DNA from: a virus
Strand: one strand, 5' to 3'
Virus record (IMG/VR): IMGVR_UViG_3300046810_000381
Location: 1 to 27,940 of that record
DNA length: 27,940 nt
Positions 6,576 through 15,263 of the stretch are shown piece after piece; the stretch's first letter is position 1; every line of letters starts with the position of its first letter. The notes below the pieces were generated by a model, which was not told the DNA's origin, searched no databases, and was given only the letters and a program-made list of their open reading frames with translations. A program made the translations under genes and the position numbers.

Positions 6576-7556
6576 TCAGCCCGCCTTCAGCTCTACCAGG
6601 GCCTCAGGGAACAGGCACATGGCCAACGGGTTCGCCTGGGCTTCCAAATTCCAACCTTTGCCCATCTTGCGTTCTTCTGCCTTGCTGTAGAACGGCTGGC
6701 CCAGGGTGTTGACGGTTTCGTTGTAGTTGGCCGGTGCGTTGAACATGCGGAATACGCCACGGGCCACCGGGAACACCTGGGCGATATCGACCGGAATGAA
6801 ACGTTGGCCACTGACCGTGACGTCATACTCGATGTACTCGATGCCGCCGAAAGTGAAGCCGGAGCGCACATCACCACCGAGTCGGTCTTGTGCTTCCTGG
6901 TAGTTGGCAAATGCAGCTTTGACTTTTTCATGGTCGATCATCGCGTCGAACCAATCCGGCCCGCACAGTGCACGAAAGCCCGTAACCATTACGCCGCCCA
7001 GCTTGGACTCGGCGTAACGTTTGGCATCGAGGCAAGCCTTGCGTACGTTTGTGTCGGCATTGCTCAGGGCAACCGTAATCTTCTTTTGGCTAACCTCAAA
7101 CTCGTTGAAGAGGTCGAACATAACTTCGCCGTCTGCGTCCAACAACTTGCCGCGCAAAGCGCCCACACGCTGAAACTCACGGGTGGCCTCAATACTGTTT
7201 TTCAGCTCTTGCAGGTTGTCGTTGATCACTGTGGCCACAGGCGCGGTAGTGCTTTCCTGGCCAAACGCAGCGATGCCTTGCAACTGGCTTGGCAAGATTG
7301 GCCGGTTGATCGGCAGATGCAGTGTTTCGAAGCTTCGGCGCTTGCGTTTACCAGCCTTGATAGCGGCAGCATCGTCGTTGCGCGAGGTGTTTGGGACAAG
7401 TACCAGGCGGCCTTCGTGTTCATCGATCACCACGCTGGTAGTGGTGACGCCTTTTTCTTCAAACAACCCCATCGCGCCGACTTTGCCGGGAATGGCAGGG
7501 AGTTTGTTCACCGCAGCGGTGAGGTTGGCGATGCTGAACATATCTTGCAAATTCAT
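6576..7556 (-). CDS. Major capsid protein (lambda gpE / phage capsid E family)
   Basis: I chose ATG 7556 (MNLQDMFSIANLTAAVNKLP) because it has AGGAG at seven bases. The longer open frame back to 7739 overlaps the decoration gene and reads as its shadow. The 326-aa product has the capsid-E features TTTSVVIDEHEGRLVLVP, the basic loop KAGKRKRRSFETLHLP, and GPDWFDAMIDHEKVKAAF near the centre. Its C-terminus contains ANPLAMCLFPEALVEL. Mu itself uses a different HK97-like capsid gene, while several BcepMu/B3-like phages carry this gpE type next to a gpD-like decoration protein, as here. Confidence 0.95.
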   Translation of the reverse strand: MNLQDMFSIANLTAAVNKLPAIPGKVGAMGLFEEKGVTTTSVVIDEHEGRLVLVPNTSRNDDAAAIKAGKRKRRSFETLHLPINRPILPSQLQGIAAFGQESTTAPVATVINDNLQELKNSIEATREFQRVGALRGKLLDADGEVMFDLFNEFEVSQKKITVALSNADTNVRKACLDAKRYAESKLGGVMVTGFRALCGPDWFDAMIDHEKVKAAFANYQEAQDRLGGDVRSGFTFGGIEYIEYDVTVSGQRFIPVDIAQVFPVARGVFRMFNAPANYNETVNTLGQPFYSKAEERKMGKGWNLEAQANPLAMCLFPEALVELKAG

Positions 7557-7569
7557 GGAATACTCCTGA

Positions 7570-7938
7570 TCAGAGGGCCTTACGGGCAACGATGCCAAGG
7601 GCGTTAAGTTCGTCCAGGGCGGTGGCCTTCTGGGGTTCGGTGACGCCGTCTGGCCATGCCAGTTCGGTGGAGTCGATGACGGCGCCGCGAGAAACCACCA
7701 CGCCTGACTTGTCACCGGCTGTTGCGTCCACGGCTTCAATCAAAACCGCCGCAGATTTTTTGGCAGTGCCAGTGCCTGCGAGATCGAGCGCCTGATATTT
7801 GCCGGAGACTTTCGCCAGAACCTGGCCAAACGGGTAATTCGTTCCACCCAGCAGCGTGACTTTGTCTTTGGTCCAGCCGGGGCAGACCTCGACCAAGAGC
7901 AAGTCCCCCGGATCTTTCGGTTGAGTAAACGTGGCCAT
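7570..7938 (-). CDS. Head decoration protein (lambda gpD-like)
   Basis: The 122-aa product contains the N-terminal PGWTKDKVTLLGGTNYPFGQVL segment and VLIEAVDATAGDKSGVVVSRGAV. This matches the gpD-type trimeric decoration protein family that stabilises expanded capsids. The ATG at 7938 has GGAGG at five bases. It lies between the protease/scaffold gene and the major capsid gene, as in lambda-style head modules. Confidence 0.93.
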   Translation of the reverse strand: MATFTQPKDPGDLLLVEVCPGWTKDKVTLLGGTNYPFGQVLAKVSGKYQALDLAGTGTAKKSAAVLIEAVDATAGDKSGVVVSRGAVIDSTELAWPDGVTEPQKATALDELNALGIVARKAL

Positions 7939-7946
7939 GAGGCCTC

Positions 7947-8966
7947 CTATCGTTTGGAGCGGGCTTCAGCATCGGCCAGCAATGGGTTGGTGGTTTGGGC
8001 AACGGTCTTGCCGGCACGGGTCTTGGTGGCGACTTCAGCGAAACTGACGCCGCCGGCCAGGTCGTTGAAAATGGCTTTGAGGCCGTCAACCAGCGGTTCG
8101 CGCTCGTCGTCTTCGCCAAACTCCAGCGGCGTTGCACTCGACTCCGCGTAATCCAATGCCGCAATCACTGCAGGGGCGTGTACCGGTTTCATCCCGGCTG
8201 CCACCAGCTTCTCCGCGTACTCAACACTGGCAGCGTGGATCGTCTCCTGCGCGGCGATACGGGCAGTTTTGTCGCGCTTGGCGATGTCGGCCTTCAGTTG
8301 TTTGTTCTCCGCCTCCAAGGCGGCTTTTTCTTGCTCATTCACGGGGGATACCTCGGCGGCGCGGTGGGATTCAGAGAAAGCGGTGTTCAATTCCTGCTTT
8401 GGCTCGCGGCCAATTTCGGCGAGGCTTTCGATAGCCCAGGACGGGGCCACCTGGTCGGCGATGTCTTTGTCGAATTTGCCGATGAGCCATTCTCGGAAGC
8501 GGCGCCACATGTCGGAGTTGAGTTCGTGGCCGTAATCGCCGAATTGGATAACGCCTTCCTCGTCGTCCGCCAATTCGATGGGGCGAAGGCCTTTCACAGC
8601 AGGAGGTTGGGCGCCGAGGAAGCCGACATGACGCAGGTAGTACACGCCGGGCACGGGGTTATTGGCGGCGTCGGGATGGTAGAAGGAAGCGGAGATTTTT
8701 TTGTAGCTGCCCTTGGCCACCTGTTCGGCGAACGCGGCATCAACTTGCTGCGGCTCGGCAATCAGACCTTGCGCAGTAGCCGTCAGCGACTTGATCCAGC
8801 CAGCGGCCGGGGCGTCATGCTTCGGGTGGCCGATGACCATCGGAGCTTCGTGCAAGGCTGGGTCGTACGCGCTCACCGTGGCGGCCAGATCAGACTCGCT
8901 AAAGTCGAAGCTGACGCCACACATGGCAGTGTGCGAACCGGGCTTGAAGATGTGCAGTGGTTTCAT
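7947..8966 (-). CDS. Capsid maturation protease and scaffold (Mu gpI/Z-like)
   Basis: The 339-aa product (MKPLHIFKPGSHTAMCGVSF) begins with the Mu-like protease domain: ESDLAATVSAYDPALHEAPMVIGHPKHDAPAAGW, then the KKISASFYHPDAANNPVPGVYYLRHVGFLG core with the serine in the SASF segment. A central acidic, coiled region (EQEKAALEAENKQLKADIAKRD) and a helical C-terminus look like the scaffold. In Mu the scaffold Z is made from an internal start in the same frame, and that could occur here too. A longer frame from TTG 9008 exists, but its start lies in the hairpin next to boundary element C, so ATG 8966 is preferred. Confidence 0.92.
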   Translation of the reverse strand: MKPLHIFKPGSHTAMCGVSFDFSESDLAATVSAYDPALHEAPMVIGHPKHDAPAAGWIKSLTATAQGLIAEPQQVDAAFAEQVAKGSYKKISASFYHPDAANNPVPGVYYLRHVGFLGAQPPAVKGLRPIELADDEEGVIQFGDYGHELNSDMWRRFREWLIGKFDKDIADQVAPSWAIESLAEIGREPKQELNTAFSESHRAAEVSPVNEQEKAALEAENKQLKADIAKRDKTARIAAQETIHAASVEYAEKLVAAGMKPVHAPAVIAALDYAESSATPLEFGEDDEREPLVDGLKAIFNDLAGGVSFAEVATKTRAGKTVAQTTNPLLADAEARSKR

Positions 8967-8998
8967 GGCTGTGCGCTGCGTGGAGGTGATGCGCACAG

Positions 8999-9021
8999 CC
9001 TGGGCCAATGAATGGCCCAGG
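8999..9021. other. Perfect 9-bp hairpin beside late element C
   Basis: CCTGGGCCA (8999-9007) pairs with TGGCCCAGG (9013-9021) across a 5-base loop. On the minus strand it is two bases downstream of element C and would form the 5' leader of the protease operon. On the plus strand it is followed by ACTTTTAATC and would resemble a terminator. All four copies of the element have a stem on this same side. Confidence 0.65.
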
Positions 9022-9022
9022 A

Positions 9023-9043
9023 CTTTTAATCGAGTTTAAAGAG
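9023..9043 (-). promoter_or_regulatory. Late boundary element C, upstream of protease/head operon
   Basis: An identical copy of the 21-base dyad element (arms CTTTTAA and TTTAAAG). It lies 56 bases upstream of the protease ATG and 16 bases downstream of the stop of the accessory gene at 9060. Mu places its PI late promoter directly before the protease gene I, which supports a late-promoter or activator-site role. Confidence 0.65.
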
Positions 9044-9059
9044 TGAGTTGGCTGATGGC

Positions 9060-9863
9060 TCAGAAATTGCCTTTGAGGTGGGGCGTAATTTTGAAACGCT
9101 CAAAGATCGGTCCCGAGCGAATCTGATTCAGGAGATTCCAATAGCAACTTTTACCAAAGGGGTGCGCTATCTCAGCGGGATACTGATACCGATATCTACC
9201 AGTGCCGTCATCTTCACGAATTATGCTTCGATGAAATTCGGGGGTGAGATAGGTCTGGATGCCCCACCAAAGCTCATTCAGGAATTCGGCAATTGTGCTG
9301 GCATGATAGGCGGCGACATCGATGTGAAAGACTTCATAAATCTCCGGCAGCGCGAGAATTGCTTGGTGCAGTTCCACGTCTGCCCCAGCGTTCGACAGAA
9401 GGCGTTGCAGATCTTTGGCAACGCCCACCGAGCGAAGGAAATTATGCTTGGATAGATTGCCGCCGATTTTCAGTAACAAGCTTCGAGATATTTGCAGAAC
9501 TATCTGCTGATCAATAGAGGGGAGCCAAGCGTCTACCTCGATCTCTGTATCAAGCCAGTTCGAAAAACTATCAACGGTCTGTTTCAGGTGTGCCACCGAT
9601 CCGAATTGTTCAAAGCTCGGATCGTTGGCAATGGTCCGTAGTGCGTTCAAATAGGAGGTCTTCGGCACAGGGGCATCTTTGTCAGTCATGGATAAAAAAT
9701 CCACCAACGCGATTGAAAAAAACTGCTTATGAGTAGACGACTCGAACCAAACGTTTTTGTGCTCCCCCTCACCGATGACACTGAACAAGGCTCTATTGAC
9801 CATCGATCTAATCAGCTCCACGACGGCAGTAAGATAAACGACCTCTTGCTCCATTTTGTTCAT
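9060..9863 (-). CDS. Unknown 267-aa accessory protein inserted in the head operon
   Basis: The product starts MNKMEQEVVYLTAVVELI at ATG 9863 with GGTGAG upstream; a GTG at 9872 is an alternative. It is mostly helical (ELIRSMVNRALFSVIG, LVDFLSMTDKD, SRSLLLKIGGNLSKHNF) with a Trp/Tyr-rich C-terminal third (NELWWGIQTYLTPEFHR, RYRYQYPAEIAHPFGK). No signal peptide or transmembrane segment is visible. The DNA is clearly AT-richer than the flanking head genes, and the gene is placed exactly between the gpG-like gene and boundary element C. That is the hallmark of a moron. A defence or exclusion function is plausible but unproven. Confidence 0.8.
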   Translation of the reverse strand: MNKMEQEVVYLTAVVELIRSMVNRALFSVIGEGEHKNVWFESSTHKQFFSIALVDFLSMTDKDAPVPKTSYLNALRTIANDPSFEQFGSVAHLKQTVDSFSNWLDTEIEVDAWLPSIDQQIVLQISRSLLLKIGGNLSKHNFLRSVGVAKDLQRLLSNAGADVELHQAILALPEIYEVFHIDVAAYHASTIAEFLNELWWGIQTYLTPEFHRSIIREDDGTGRYRYQYPAEIAHPFGKSCYWNLLNQIRSGPIFERFKITPHLKGNF

Positions 9864-10005
9864 CTGGCTCACCGCAACCTACCTTCTACGCGCAGCCCCC
9901 CACCAAGAGAGGCTCAATGAGCCTTTATAAAGCCTTTACGACGATTTTTCAGTGGCTGTGTTGATGAACCGGAGCCGCTAGGTCTGCTGGGCGCTTCCAG
10001 AGGGG
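9864..10005. other. 142-base intergenic gap between gpG-like gene and accessory gene
   Basis: No gene is seen. The stretch contains a short palindrome (GGCTC-AAT-GAGCC, about 9910-9922) and, on the minus strand, two direct AAAGGCT repeats around TATAAA. It would be the natural place for an independent promoter of the accessory gene. I see no convincing -35/-10 pair. Confidence 0.5.
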
Positions 10006-10482
10006 TTACAGGCGGGCGGCTTTTTCCAGGTGACTCACAGCCAATTCCAAAATGGCCTCCTCAGTTTCAGGCTGTAGCTCACCCTCGGCGTTCATCGGTA
10101 AGTACGGGCGACCGGGAATGTCGCCCCAGAGATGAGGAAATTCTGACTTGTCACCACCGAACTGCATCATCGCTGCATAGGGCTTGTTACTACCGACCAG
10201 TGCTGAGCTATCGGTTGCATGAGTGGTGACCGACGCGGCCAAACCCGCAGCGCTGACCTGAAGCATCTGGCCTGGCCAATTTCCGTTTTTTTCGCGGCGA
10301 GTGGTGGTGACATCGGACAGGTCGGCCCAATCAGGGCGACCTTCCTCTTCGAAATTTTCCTCAGTCTGGCTGCCCAACTCGGCAGCGATACCTCGCATCA
10401 GTGGTGCAAGATCACCCACTGCCCACTCGACCTTGCGAAGGGCATCTTGCACGCGTTGGTGATCCAGTTCGACGGTGAACAT
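10006..10482 (-). CDS. Phage virion morphogenesis protein (Mu gpG-like)
   Basis: The 158-aa product (MFTVELDHQRVQDALRKVEW) has the family pattern of an N-terminal helix, ELGSQTEENFEEEGRPDWADLSDVTTTRREKNG, then LVGSNKPYAAMMQFGG and the conserved late segment IPGRPYLPMNAEGEL. Mu gpG is needed for tail or head-tail completion. GGAG lies eight bases before the ATG. It directly follows the F-like gene, the Mu order. Confidence 0.93.
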   Translation of the reverse strand: MFTVELDHQRVQDALRKVEWAVGDLAPLMRGIAAELGSQTEENFEEEGRPDWADLSDVTTTRREKNGNWPGQMLQVSAAGLAASVTTHATDSSALVGSNKPYAAMMQFGGDKSEFPHLWGDIPGRPYLPMNAEGELQPETEEAILELAVSHLEKAARL

Positions 10483-10492
10483 TTGAAATCTC

Positions 10493-11317
10493 CTAAGCGG
10501 CTGCCTGTTTGCGTTTGAGCATGTCGGCCAGGCCAGTACCGGGTGCGTGGTTGAACCCAGGATCGGTACGAAAGGTTATGGCTTTGCCTTCTGCGTCGGT
10601 TGTACGGATACCTGTGACGGGCGCGGTTCTGATCTCGCCGGTGCGCTTGGTGGTGCCTGTCTCCACGATCTCGGTGAAAACAAGTCCCTCGCTCGACACG
10701 ACCTTCAAACCCCGTCGCTTCACTGCGGCTTCGCTCAATGCGACAACACGGCAGCGGCAGTTAAAGCCGTTGGGAGGAAAGATCGCTGACCAGATCGGAT
10801 CATCGTGGCGAAACACTTGACCATTCAGCGCCCGATGACTGGGGCGCGTCTTGCCGTCCAGGATCGCGATGTACATCCAATACGGATGGGTGTCAGTGGT
10901 TTCCTCCATGCTGGCTTTGCGGCCGGCCATGTAGGCGCTTTGCAGGTTGGTCTGGTAGATCGTTTGAAGCCGGCGCGGGCTACCTAATTGGACCAGTTCA
11001 GCAACACCTTCACTGTCGACAATGACCTGTTGCCCCCACCAACCTTGTGTTTCCAGGGTGGGCTGTAAGGTGGCGATGAACTGTTTGAGGGTTTGACCTT
11101 CCTGCAATGCGGTTTCCAAGGCACCACGAATGTCCGATAGCAGATCAACTCGCATGGCTTTGGCCACGGTGAAGGATTGATCGTGCGCCTGGTCGAGCAT
11201 GTCCTGCCAGTTCCAGGTGAGCGCGTAACCCTTGAATTTGAGGTAGGCGATGGCCTTGGCGGGTTCAAGACCAAAGACGGCTTTGAGGTCAGTCGGGCTG
11301 AGACGTTTCTCGGTCAT
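10493..11317 (-). CDS. Minor head protein, Mu gpF-like
   Basis: The 274-aa product has the SPP1 gp7/Mu F head-morphogenesis domain in its second half. QTIYQTNLQSAYMAGRKASME leads into YWMYIAILDGKTRPSHRALNGQVF and the metal-site-like FPPNGFNCRCRVVALSE. The N-terminal half is helical. It is shorter than Mu gpF. It starts two bases before the portal stop, which keeps portal and F translationally close. The family role is initiation or stabilisation of head assembly near the portal. Confidence 0.92.
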   Translation of the reverse strand: MTEKRLSPTDLKAVFGLEPAKAIAYLKFKGYALTWNWQDMLDQAHDQSFTVAKAMRVDLLSDIRGALETALQEGQTLKQFIATLQPTLETQGWWGQQVIVDSEGVAELVQLGSPRRLQTIYQTNLQSAYMAGRKASMEETTDTHPYWMYIAILDGKTRPSHRALNGQVFRHDDPIWSAIFPPNGFNCRCRVVALSEAAVKRRGLKVVSSEGLVFTEIVETGTTKRTGEIRTAPVTGIRTTDAEGKAITFRTDPGFNHAPGTGLADMLKRKQAAA

Positions 11318-11318
11318 A

Positions 11319-12815
11319 TCAGTCCTCCCGATCTGCAGCGGCGCTCAAGCGGCCCCAAGTGTCGGCAATGAACAACAAGTCTGCGAGTTGTTGCTGCAGC
11401 GCCTCGCCGTCCATCTGCGGCAGCGCCTCAGCCAGTAAGCCAAGAGCCTCCGAGTCGCTGCGGGCGCGTTGCAGTACTTCAATCAGGGGGGCCACGGCTT
11501 GTTCGGCCTGCTGTTGCAGCGCTTCGGCGGGCAAGCTATCAATGGCCTGATCGAGGGCGATTTGATCCAGTAAAGGCCGCAAAATAGGCTCGGCAAACTC
11601 CGGCGATTCGACGGTGGCCACCGCCTCATTGATATCGCCATCCTGCAGGTTATAGGTGCGCTTCCAGTAAGCGTTGGTGAACTTCACCCCGGACTCAGTC
11701 AGAGCCTTGTCGCGCTGGGCCAGGGTTTTGTCGATCTCTTCTTGTTCCCATAGCTCGTACAGCGGCGCCACCACGTCAGGACCAAAATTGAGGTCGACGA
11801 CTAGACGAATACAAGCGTTCAACGACGCAGCAACGATGCCAGCATCGCCGTCACGAATATCATTAGTGACTTCCGCCCCGGCCGTTGCGCTGGCCCGGTT
11901 ACTTTCTTTCTCCGTGGTCTGGTTTTGTCCGAGCATCGCCACGTTGATTTCGCTGCGACAGTATTCCAGCAGCTCGCGATAGACCTCGGCGCTATCGGCT
12001 TTGCCAGCGGCTTCGATGATCTGCACGCTGGAGTCATCCGGGATCGAGGCGACAGCGTCTTGCACCATGGCTTCCAGGCTATCAAGCAACAAATCGGTTT
12101 CGCCATCCGTGGCGCCGCGTGGGTGTTTACCGATGACCCATGGGGTGCCGTACTTTTCGGTGAACTGCACCCAGAACTTCAGACCGCCTTTCATAAAGGT
12201 TGCCGGCCAAAAGCACATGCTGAGATCTGGAAAACCGTACGGGTTAATGTAGGTCGCGTCTTGTCGGGCCACGATAAAGCGTTGCGGGTCACACAATTCG
12301 CCGTCCTGGCCCGCTTCCTTTGAGCGAAAGCGCAGTGCGTTGTCCTTGTCGTAGAAAAACCATTCGGCCGGTTTGCCGAGCAGGTCTTCCGGCACCAGAT
12401 GCATGCCCACCGGTTGCCACATGAGTTCGATGGGCTGGTAACCGAACAACGGTGCATCGAGCAGCTCGCGGATGATGCGATCCAGGTCAAGGTCAGTCAG
12501 CCAGTCTCGGATGAAACGCTCGACCTTAATCGGTGCATCGCCACGCTTGATACCTCGCTCCAGGGATAACACAGCAGACTTGCGACGGCGCACGTTGCCA
12601 CCGACTAACGCCGAACTGCGCAGATCGCGGTAGACGGTAATGTCTTTGCCTTGCGCTTTGAGGATCGGGTCAGGATTCGGCAGGTTAGCGCCACTGAAAC
12701 CGCCCGCACTAGAGCGACCACGCGTGGCGATATGTTGGTTGAGCGAGGAGCTGTGTTTGGCATCAGCGAAGCTGACGAATTCGGTGGGGCTGACCCACAA
12801 ACCTTTCTTGTTCAT
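11319..12815 (-). CDS. Portal protein (Mu gp29-like, DUF935)
   Basis: The 498-aa product contains the DUF935 portal features DLDRIIRELLDAPLFGYQPIELMW, PATFMKGGLKFWVQFTEKYGTPWVIGKHPRGA, and an acidic helical C-terminal region (DSEALGLLAEALPQMDGEALQQQL). The dodecameric portal is the DNA channel and terminase docking site. Its start overlaps the terminase stop by four bases. The LGQNQTTEKESNRASA segment is typical for the family. Confidence 0.95.
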   Translation of the reverse strand: MNKKGLWVSPTEFVSFADAKHSSSLNQHIATRGRSSAGGFSGANLPNPDPILKAQGKDITVYRDLRSSALVGGNVRRRKSAVLSLERGIKRGDAPIKVERFIRDWLTDLDLDRIIRELLDAPLFGYQPIELMWQPVGMHLVPEDLLGKPAEWFFYDKDNALRFRSKEAGQDGELCDPQRFIVARQDATYINPYGFPDLSMCFWPATFMKGGLKFWVQFTEKYGTPWVIGKHPRGATDGETDLLLDSLEAMVQDAVASIPDDSSVQIIEAAGKADSAEVYRELLEYCRSEINVAMLGQNQTTEKESNRASATAGAEVTNDIRDGDAGIVAASLNACIRLVVDLNFGPDVVAPLYELWEQEEIDKTLAQRDKALTESGVKFTNAYWKRTYNLQDGDINEAVATVESPEFAEPILRPLLDQIALDQAIDSLPAEALQQQAEQAVAPLIEVLQRARSDSEALGLLAEALPQMDGEALQQQLADLLFIADTWGRLSAAADRED

Positions 12816-14419
12816 GCGTACCCCTGGGTAATGCGTTTGCCCTGACGGCGGCGACGGGATTTAACGGAAACGGGGCCGGAGCTGACTTCTAGCGTGGCAA
12901 AGTTGGCCAGCGCACCCGCCCCCGCGAAGTCGCCATGGCGGTACAGGTCCGGGTCCTTAAGATCTTGCGAGCGGGCTTTGACGATCATCGGGATGCCATC
13001 CACCAGTTCGATGGAGCGCACGTCCTGGTGCAGCGAATCATCGAGCGGCAATGTGATGTTGGCGTCTTCAAACAACTGCACAAATTTCGGCATCCAGGCG
13101 CCGTACCAGGTTCGGCTGATCTTCACCTGGTGAATACGATTGCGACCGAACTCATCGGCCGTCTCCTCGGCAAGTGTTTCGCCGCTGCCGGTAGCATCCA
13201 GTGCTGCACCGACAAAACGCGGCAGACCTCGCAGGATGTAAAAGAGAACCTGTTTTTGTTGGCGGGTCGGTACTTTGTGCATCTCCACCACAAACGGCAC
13301 ATCGCGGTGCCGGACCTGATCGACCGACATCGGGCAGATGATGGAGAAGTCACGATGCCGGGCGTAGTCCATGCCCAAAAAGTGACGCAGGTCAGGCGTC
13401 AAAGCCTGCTGCATCAAGGGCGTCAGATAGCGCCCGATCCAGTCATCAACATAGGCTTCGCGGCGATACACCGGCTGTTGGGTGAAGTCGTCGTCCAACG
13501 CCAGGCGCAGTACCACCCGACCGGGGCGCATGGCCTCATCGATCCACACGCCAGGAATGCACACGCCGTTGCCGTCACGTGGGATCGCATCAAGCTCTTC
13601 ACGCATCTGTGCCTTACGCGGGCCATAGGCGTTGCGAATCTTCTTGTACCAGGCTTCCTTCTCTTCGGCCGTAGCGACCTTGCCGGCCATGAAACACACC
13701 CGCTCAAACAAGCCGTTGGCCACAGCGTCATCAAAGGTCGCCCGGTAGACTTCGGCACTGTCGCCGTAACGTTTGTCCCGGATGTCATTGACCATCTGGT
13801 TGAACGCGTTGCCCTTACCGTTATGGGTACTGATGATGACGATCCGACCGCCCCAGATCAGCAATGCCGTAGCGGCATCGAGCACGGCCGACACGTCACG
13901 GTGAAACGCGGCTTCGTCGATGATGACCTTACCCTGCAGACCACGCACACCGGCAGGGTTGCTCGACAGAGCTACGATCTTGAAGCCCGAGGCGTAGCGG
14001 ATGCGGTAGGCGTTGATTTGCCGAGTGTTGCCCGCGTCGTCCTGGTCGTCGAACAGAAACTCCTCGATCTCGCTGACGCCGGATGACTGCGCCTCGGCCA
14101 TGACCCGACTGAACTTGGCGCAGTAGCCAATGAACTCCAGACCTTTTTCCTTGGTGTCACCGATGTAAAAGCAGTCCATACCCCCAGCAGACTTTTGCGA
14201 AGCTGCGGTGATGACCGATTCCAATGCCTCGGCGAAGGTAATGCCGGTGCGGCGACCTTTTTCGCAGAGTTTGATCTGTGCGTCGATGGCCAGCCATTCC
14301 GACTGGTGGGCCATCAAGATGCCCTCGTCCAGCGGGTTGTATCCAGCCGGGATTTCTCGGACGCTCGGTGGAAGCTCGTCCCACTCGATAACACGCAGTG
14401 TGCTTCCTGAGGGTTTCAT
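12812..14419 (-). CDS. Terminase large subunit (Mu gp28-like)
   Basis: The 535-aa product has a deviant Walker A (EKGRRTGIT, residues about 53-61), a Walker B with catalytic acid (KVIIDEAA, 164-171) and a coupling motif around IISTHNGKG. The C-terminal RNase H-like nuclease begins at LGMDYARHRDFS, with Asp351. This is the headful packaging motor of Mu-like phages, which cuts host-flanked phage DNA. It overlaps both neighbours by four bases. The nucleotide-binding and nuclease residues I can identify are intact. Confidence 0.95.
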   Translation of the reverse strand: MKPSGSTLRVIEWDELPPSVREIPAGYNPLDEGILMAHQSEWLAIDAQIKLCEKGRRTGITFAEALESVITAASQKSAGGMDCFYIGDTKEKGLEFIGYCAKFSRVMAEAQSSGVSEIEEFLFDDQDDAGNTRQINAYRIRYASGFKIVALSSNPAGVRGLQGKVIIDEAAFHRDVSAVLDAATALLIWGGRIVIISTHNGKGNAFNQMVNDIRDKRYGDSAEVYRATFDDAVANGLFERVCFMAGKVATAEEKEAWYKKIRNAYGPRKAQMREELDAIPRDGNGVCIPGVWIDEAMRPGRVVLRLALDDDFTQQPVYRREAYVDDWIGRYLTPLMQQALTPDLRHFLGMDYARHRDFSIICPMSVDQVRHRDVPFVVEMHKVPTRQQKQVLFYILRGLPRFVGAALDATGSGETLAEETADEFGRNRIHQVKISRTWYGAWMPKFVQLFEDANITLPLDDSLHQDVRSIELVDGIPMIVKARSQDLKDPDLYRHGDFAGAGALANFATLEVSSGPVSVKSRRRRQGKRITQGYA

Positions 14420-14967
14420 TGCTTCACGCCCAGGAACTTCTGGCGCCAGAACATGGCCTGGTCTTCGGTCATACCTTTGGCTTTTACGGCACTATCCAAC
14501 TCAGCTGCTTGTTCCTGGAGCAGACGTTCCCGCGTAGCTTTCTCGATGGTCTGACGTTCCTTGATGCTCAGGGTGCGAGCCTGCATGGTGTTTTTGGCAG
14601 CACGCGCCAACTCGGCCACTTCCTTGGTGGTGACATCATCCTTTTCGTGGGCCCCCATCGCAGCCTGGTAAGCCAGGGTCGAGATGGCCTCAACGAGCAA
14701 GGCACCGGTCTTGTCGGTCGCGTCTTCACCGAAGGCGCCAACAAAGGCTTCCGCCTGCTCACGATGCTGGCGGGCTTTTTCCGTTAGCAGATCAAAGCCC
14801 ATCTTGAAACGACCCAGGGCGCTACGGCTGGGGGCTTTCTCGTTGGGAAAGCGCCCCTGGATATCGGCCAGCATGTCATTTAGGGTCATGCGGTCTTCGC
14901 GCAGCAGCTTCTGAATGTAGGCCTTGACCATCGATGGCAGGCGGTTGATGGAGGACTTGCCCGCCAT
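14416..14967 (-). CDS. Probable terminase small subunit (Mu gp27-like, DUF3486)
   Basis: The 183-aa product (MAGKSSINRLPSMVKAYIQKLL) shows the DUF3486 pattern. An N-terminal helix-turn-helix-like segment (MTLNDMLADIQGRFPNEKAPSRSALGRF) is followed by long helices and a short C-terminal tail ending MFWRQKFLGVKQ. It lies directly before the large terminase with an ATGA overlap, consistent with DNA recognition for packaging. Confidence 0.9.
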   Translation of the reverse strand: MAGKSSINRLPSMVKAYIQKLLREDRMTLNDMLADIQGRFPNEKAPSRSALGRFKMGFDLLTEKARQHREQAEAFVGAFGEDATDKTGALLVEAISTLAYQAAMGAHEKDDVTTKEVAELARAAKNTMQARTLSIKERQTIEKATRERLLQEQAAELDSAVKAKGMTEDQAMFWRQKFLGVKQ

Positions 14968-14969
14968 GG

Positions 14970-15263
14970 TTATGCCCCCGGCCGCTTGATGCCGTGTACG
15001 CGAGCACGCCCGGCGGCAATGTCCTGACCACGCTCGGACAGCGTGGCGACCATTACCGGCCCGACATCCTCAAGGGTCAGCGCCCCTTGTTCGGCTAACC
15101 AATGCAGTTCGGTTTTCACCTGGTCACGGCTGAGGGTGTGACCGTAGCTATCCAGCGCCATGGTCAGTACGGAGCTGTTGGCGCGATAAGCCGTCATCTC
15201 GACCAGCAGGCGCAGGATCACCAGGCGAATGTCCTGGCGGATAAACTCGGCGTATTGAGTCAT
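14970..15263 (-). CDS. Mu gp26-like small winged-helix protein
   Basis: The 97-aa product (MTQYAEFIRQDIRLVILRLL) has a winged-helix look: helices, then LSRDQVKTELHWLAEQGALTLEDVGPVMVATLSERGQDIA. Proteins of this type precede gp27 in many Mu-like phages, often annotated as ArsR-like or VpaChn25_0724-like. It overlaps the gp25-like gene by four bases. The biochemical role is unknown. Confidence 0.85.
   Translation of the reverse strand: MTQYAEFIRQDIRLVILRLLVEMTAYRANSSVLTMALDSYGHTLSRDQVKTELHWLAEQGALTLEDVGPVMVATLSERGQDIAAGRARVHGIKRPGA

Noticed and set aside
6219-7607. Long plus-strand open frame (462 codons) opposite capsid and gp36 genes
   Set aside because: It is antisense to strongly recognised capsid and connector genes. 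Its His/Val/Gly-rich composition is the usual mirror of GC-rich coding DNA.
7995-9011. Plus-strand open frame of 338 codons opposite the protease gene
   Set aside because: It mirrors the protease/scaffold gene and has no recognisable domain or ribosome-binding site.
12935-14086. Plus-strand open frame of 383 codons opposite the terminase
   Set aside because: It is antisense to a complete terminase with intact motifs; the product has no plausible fold.
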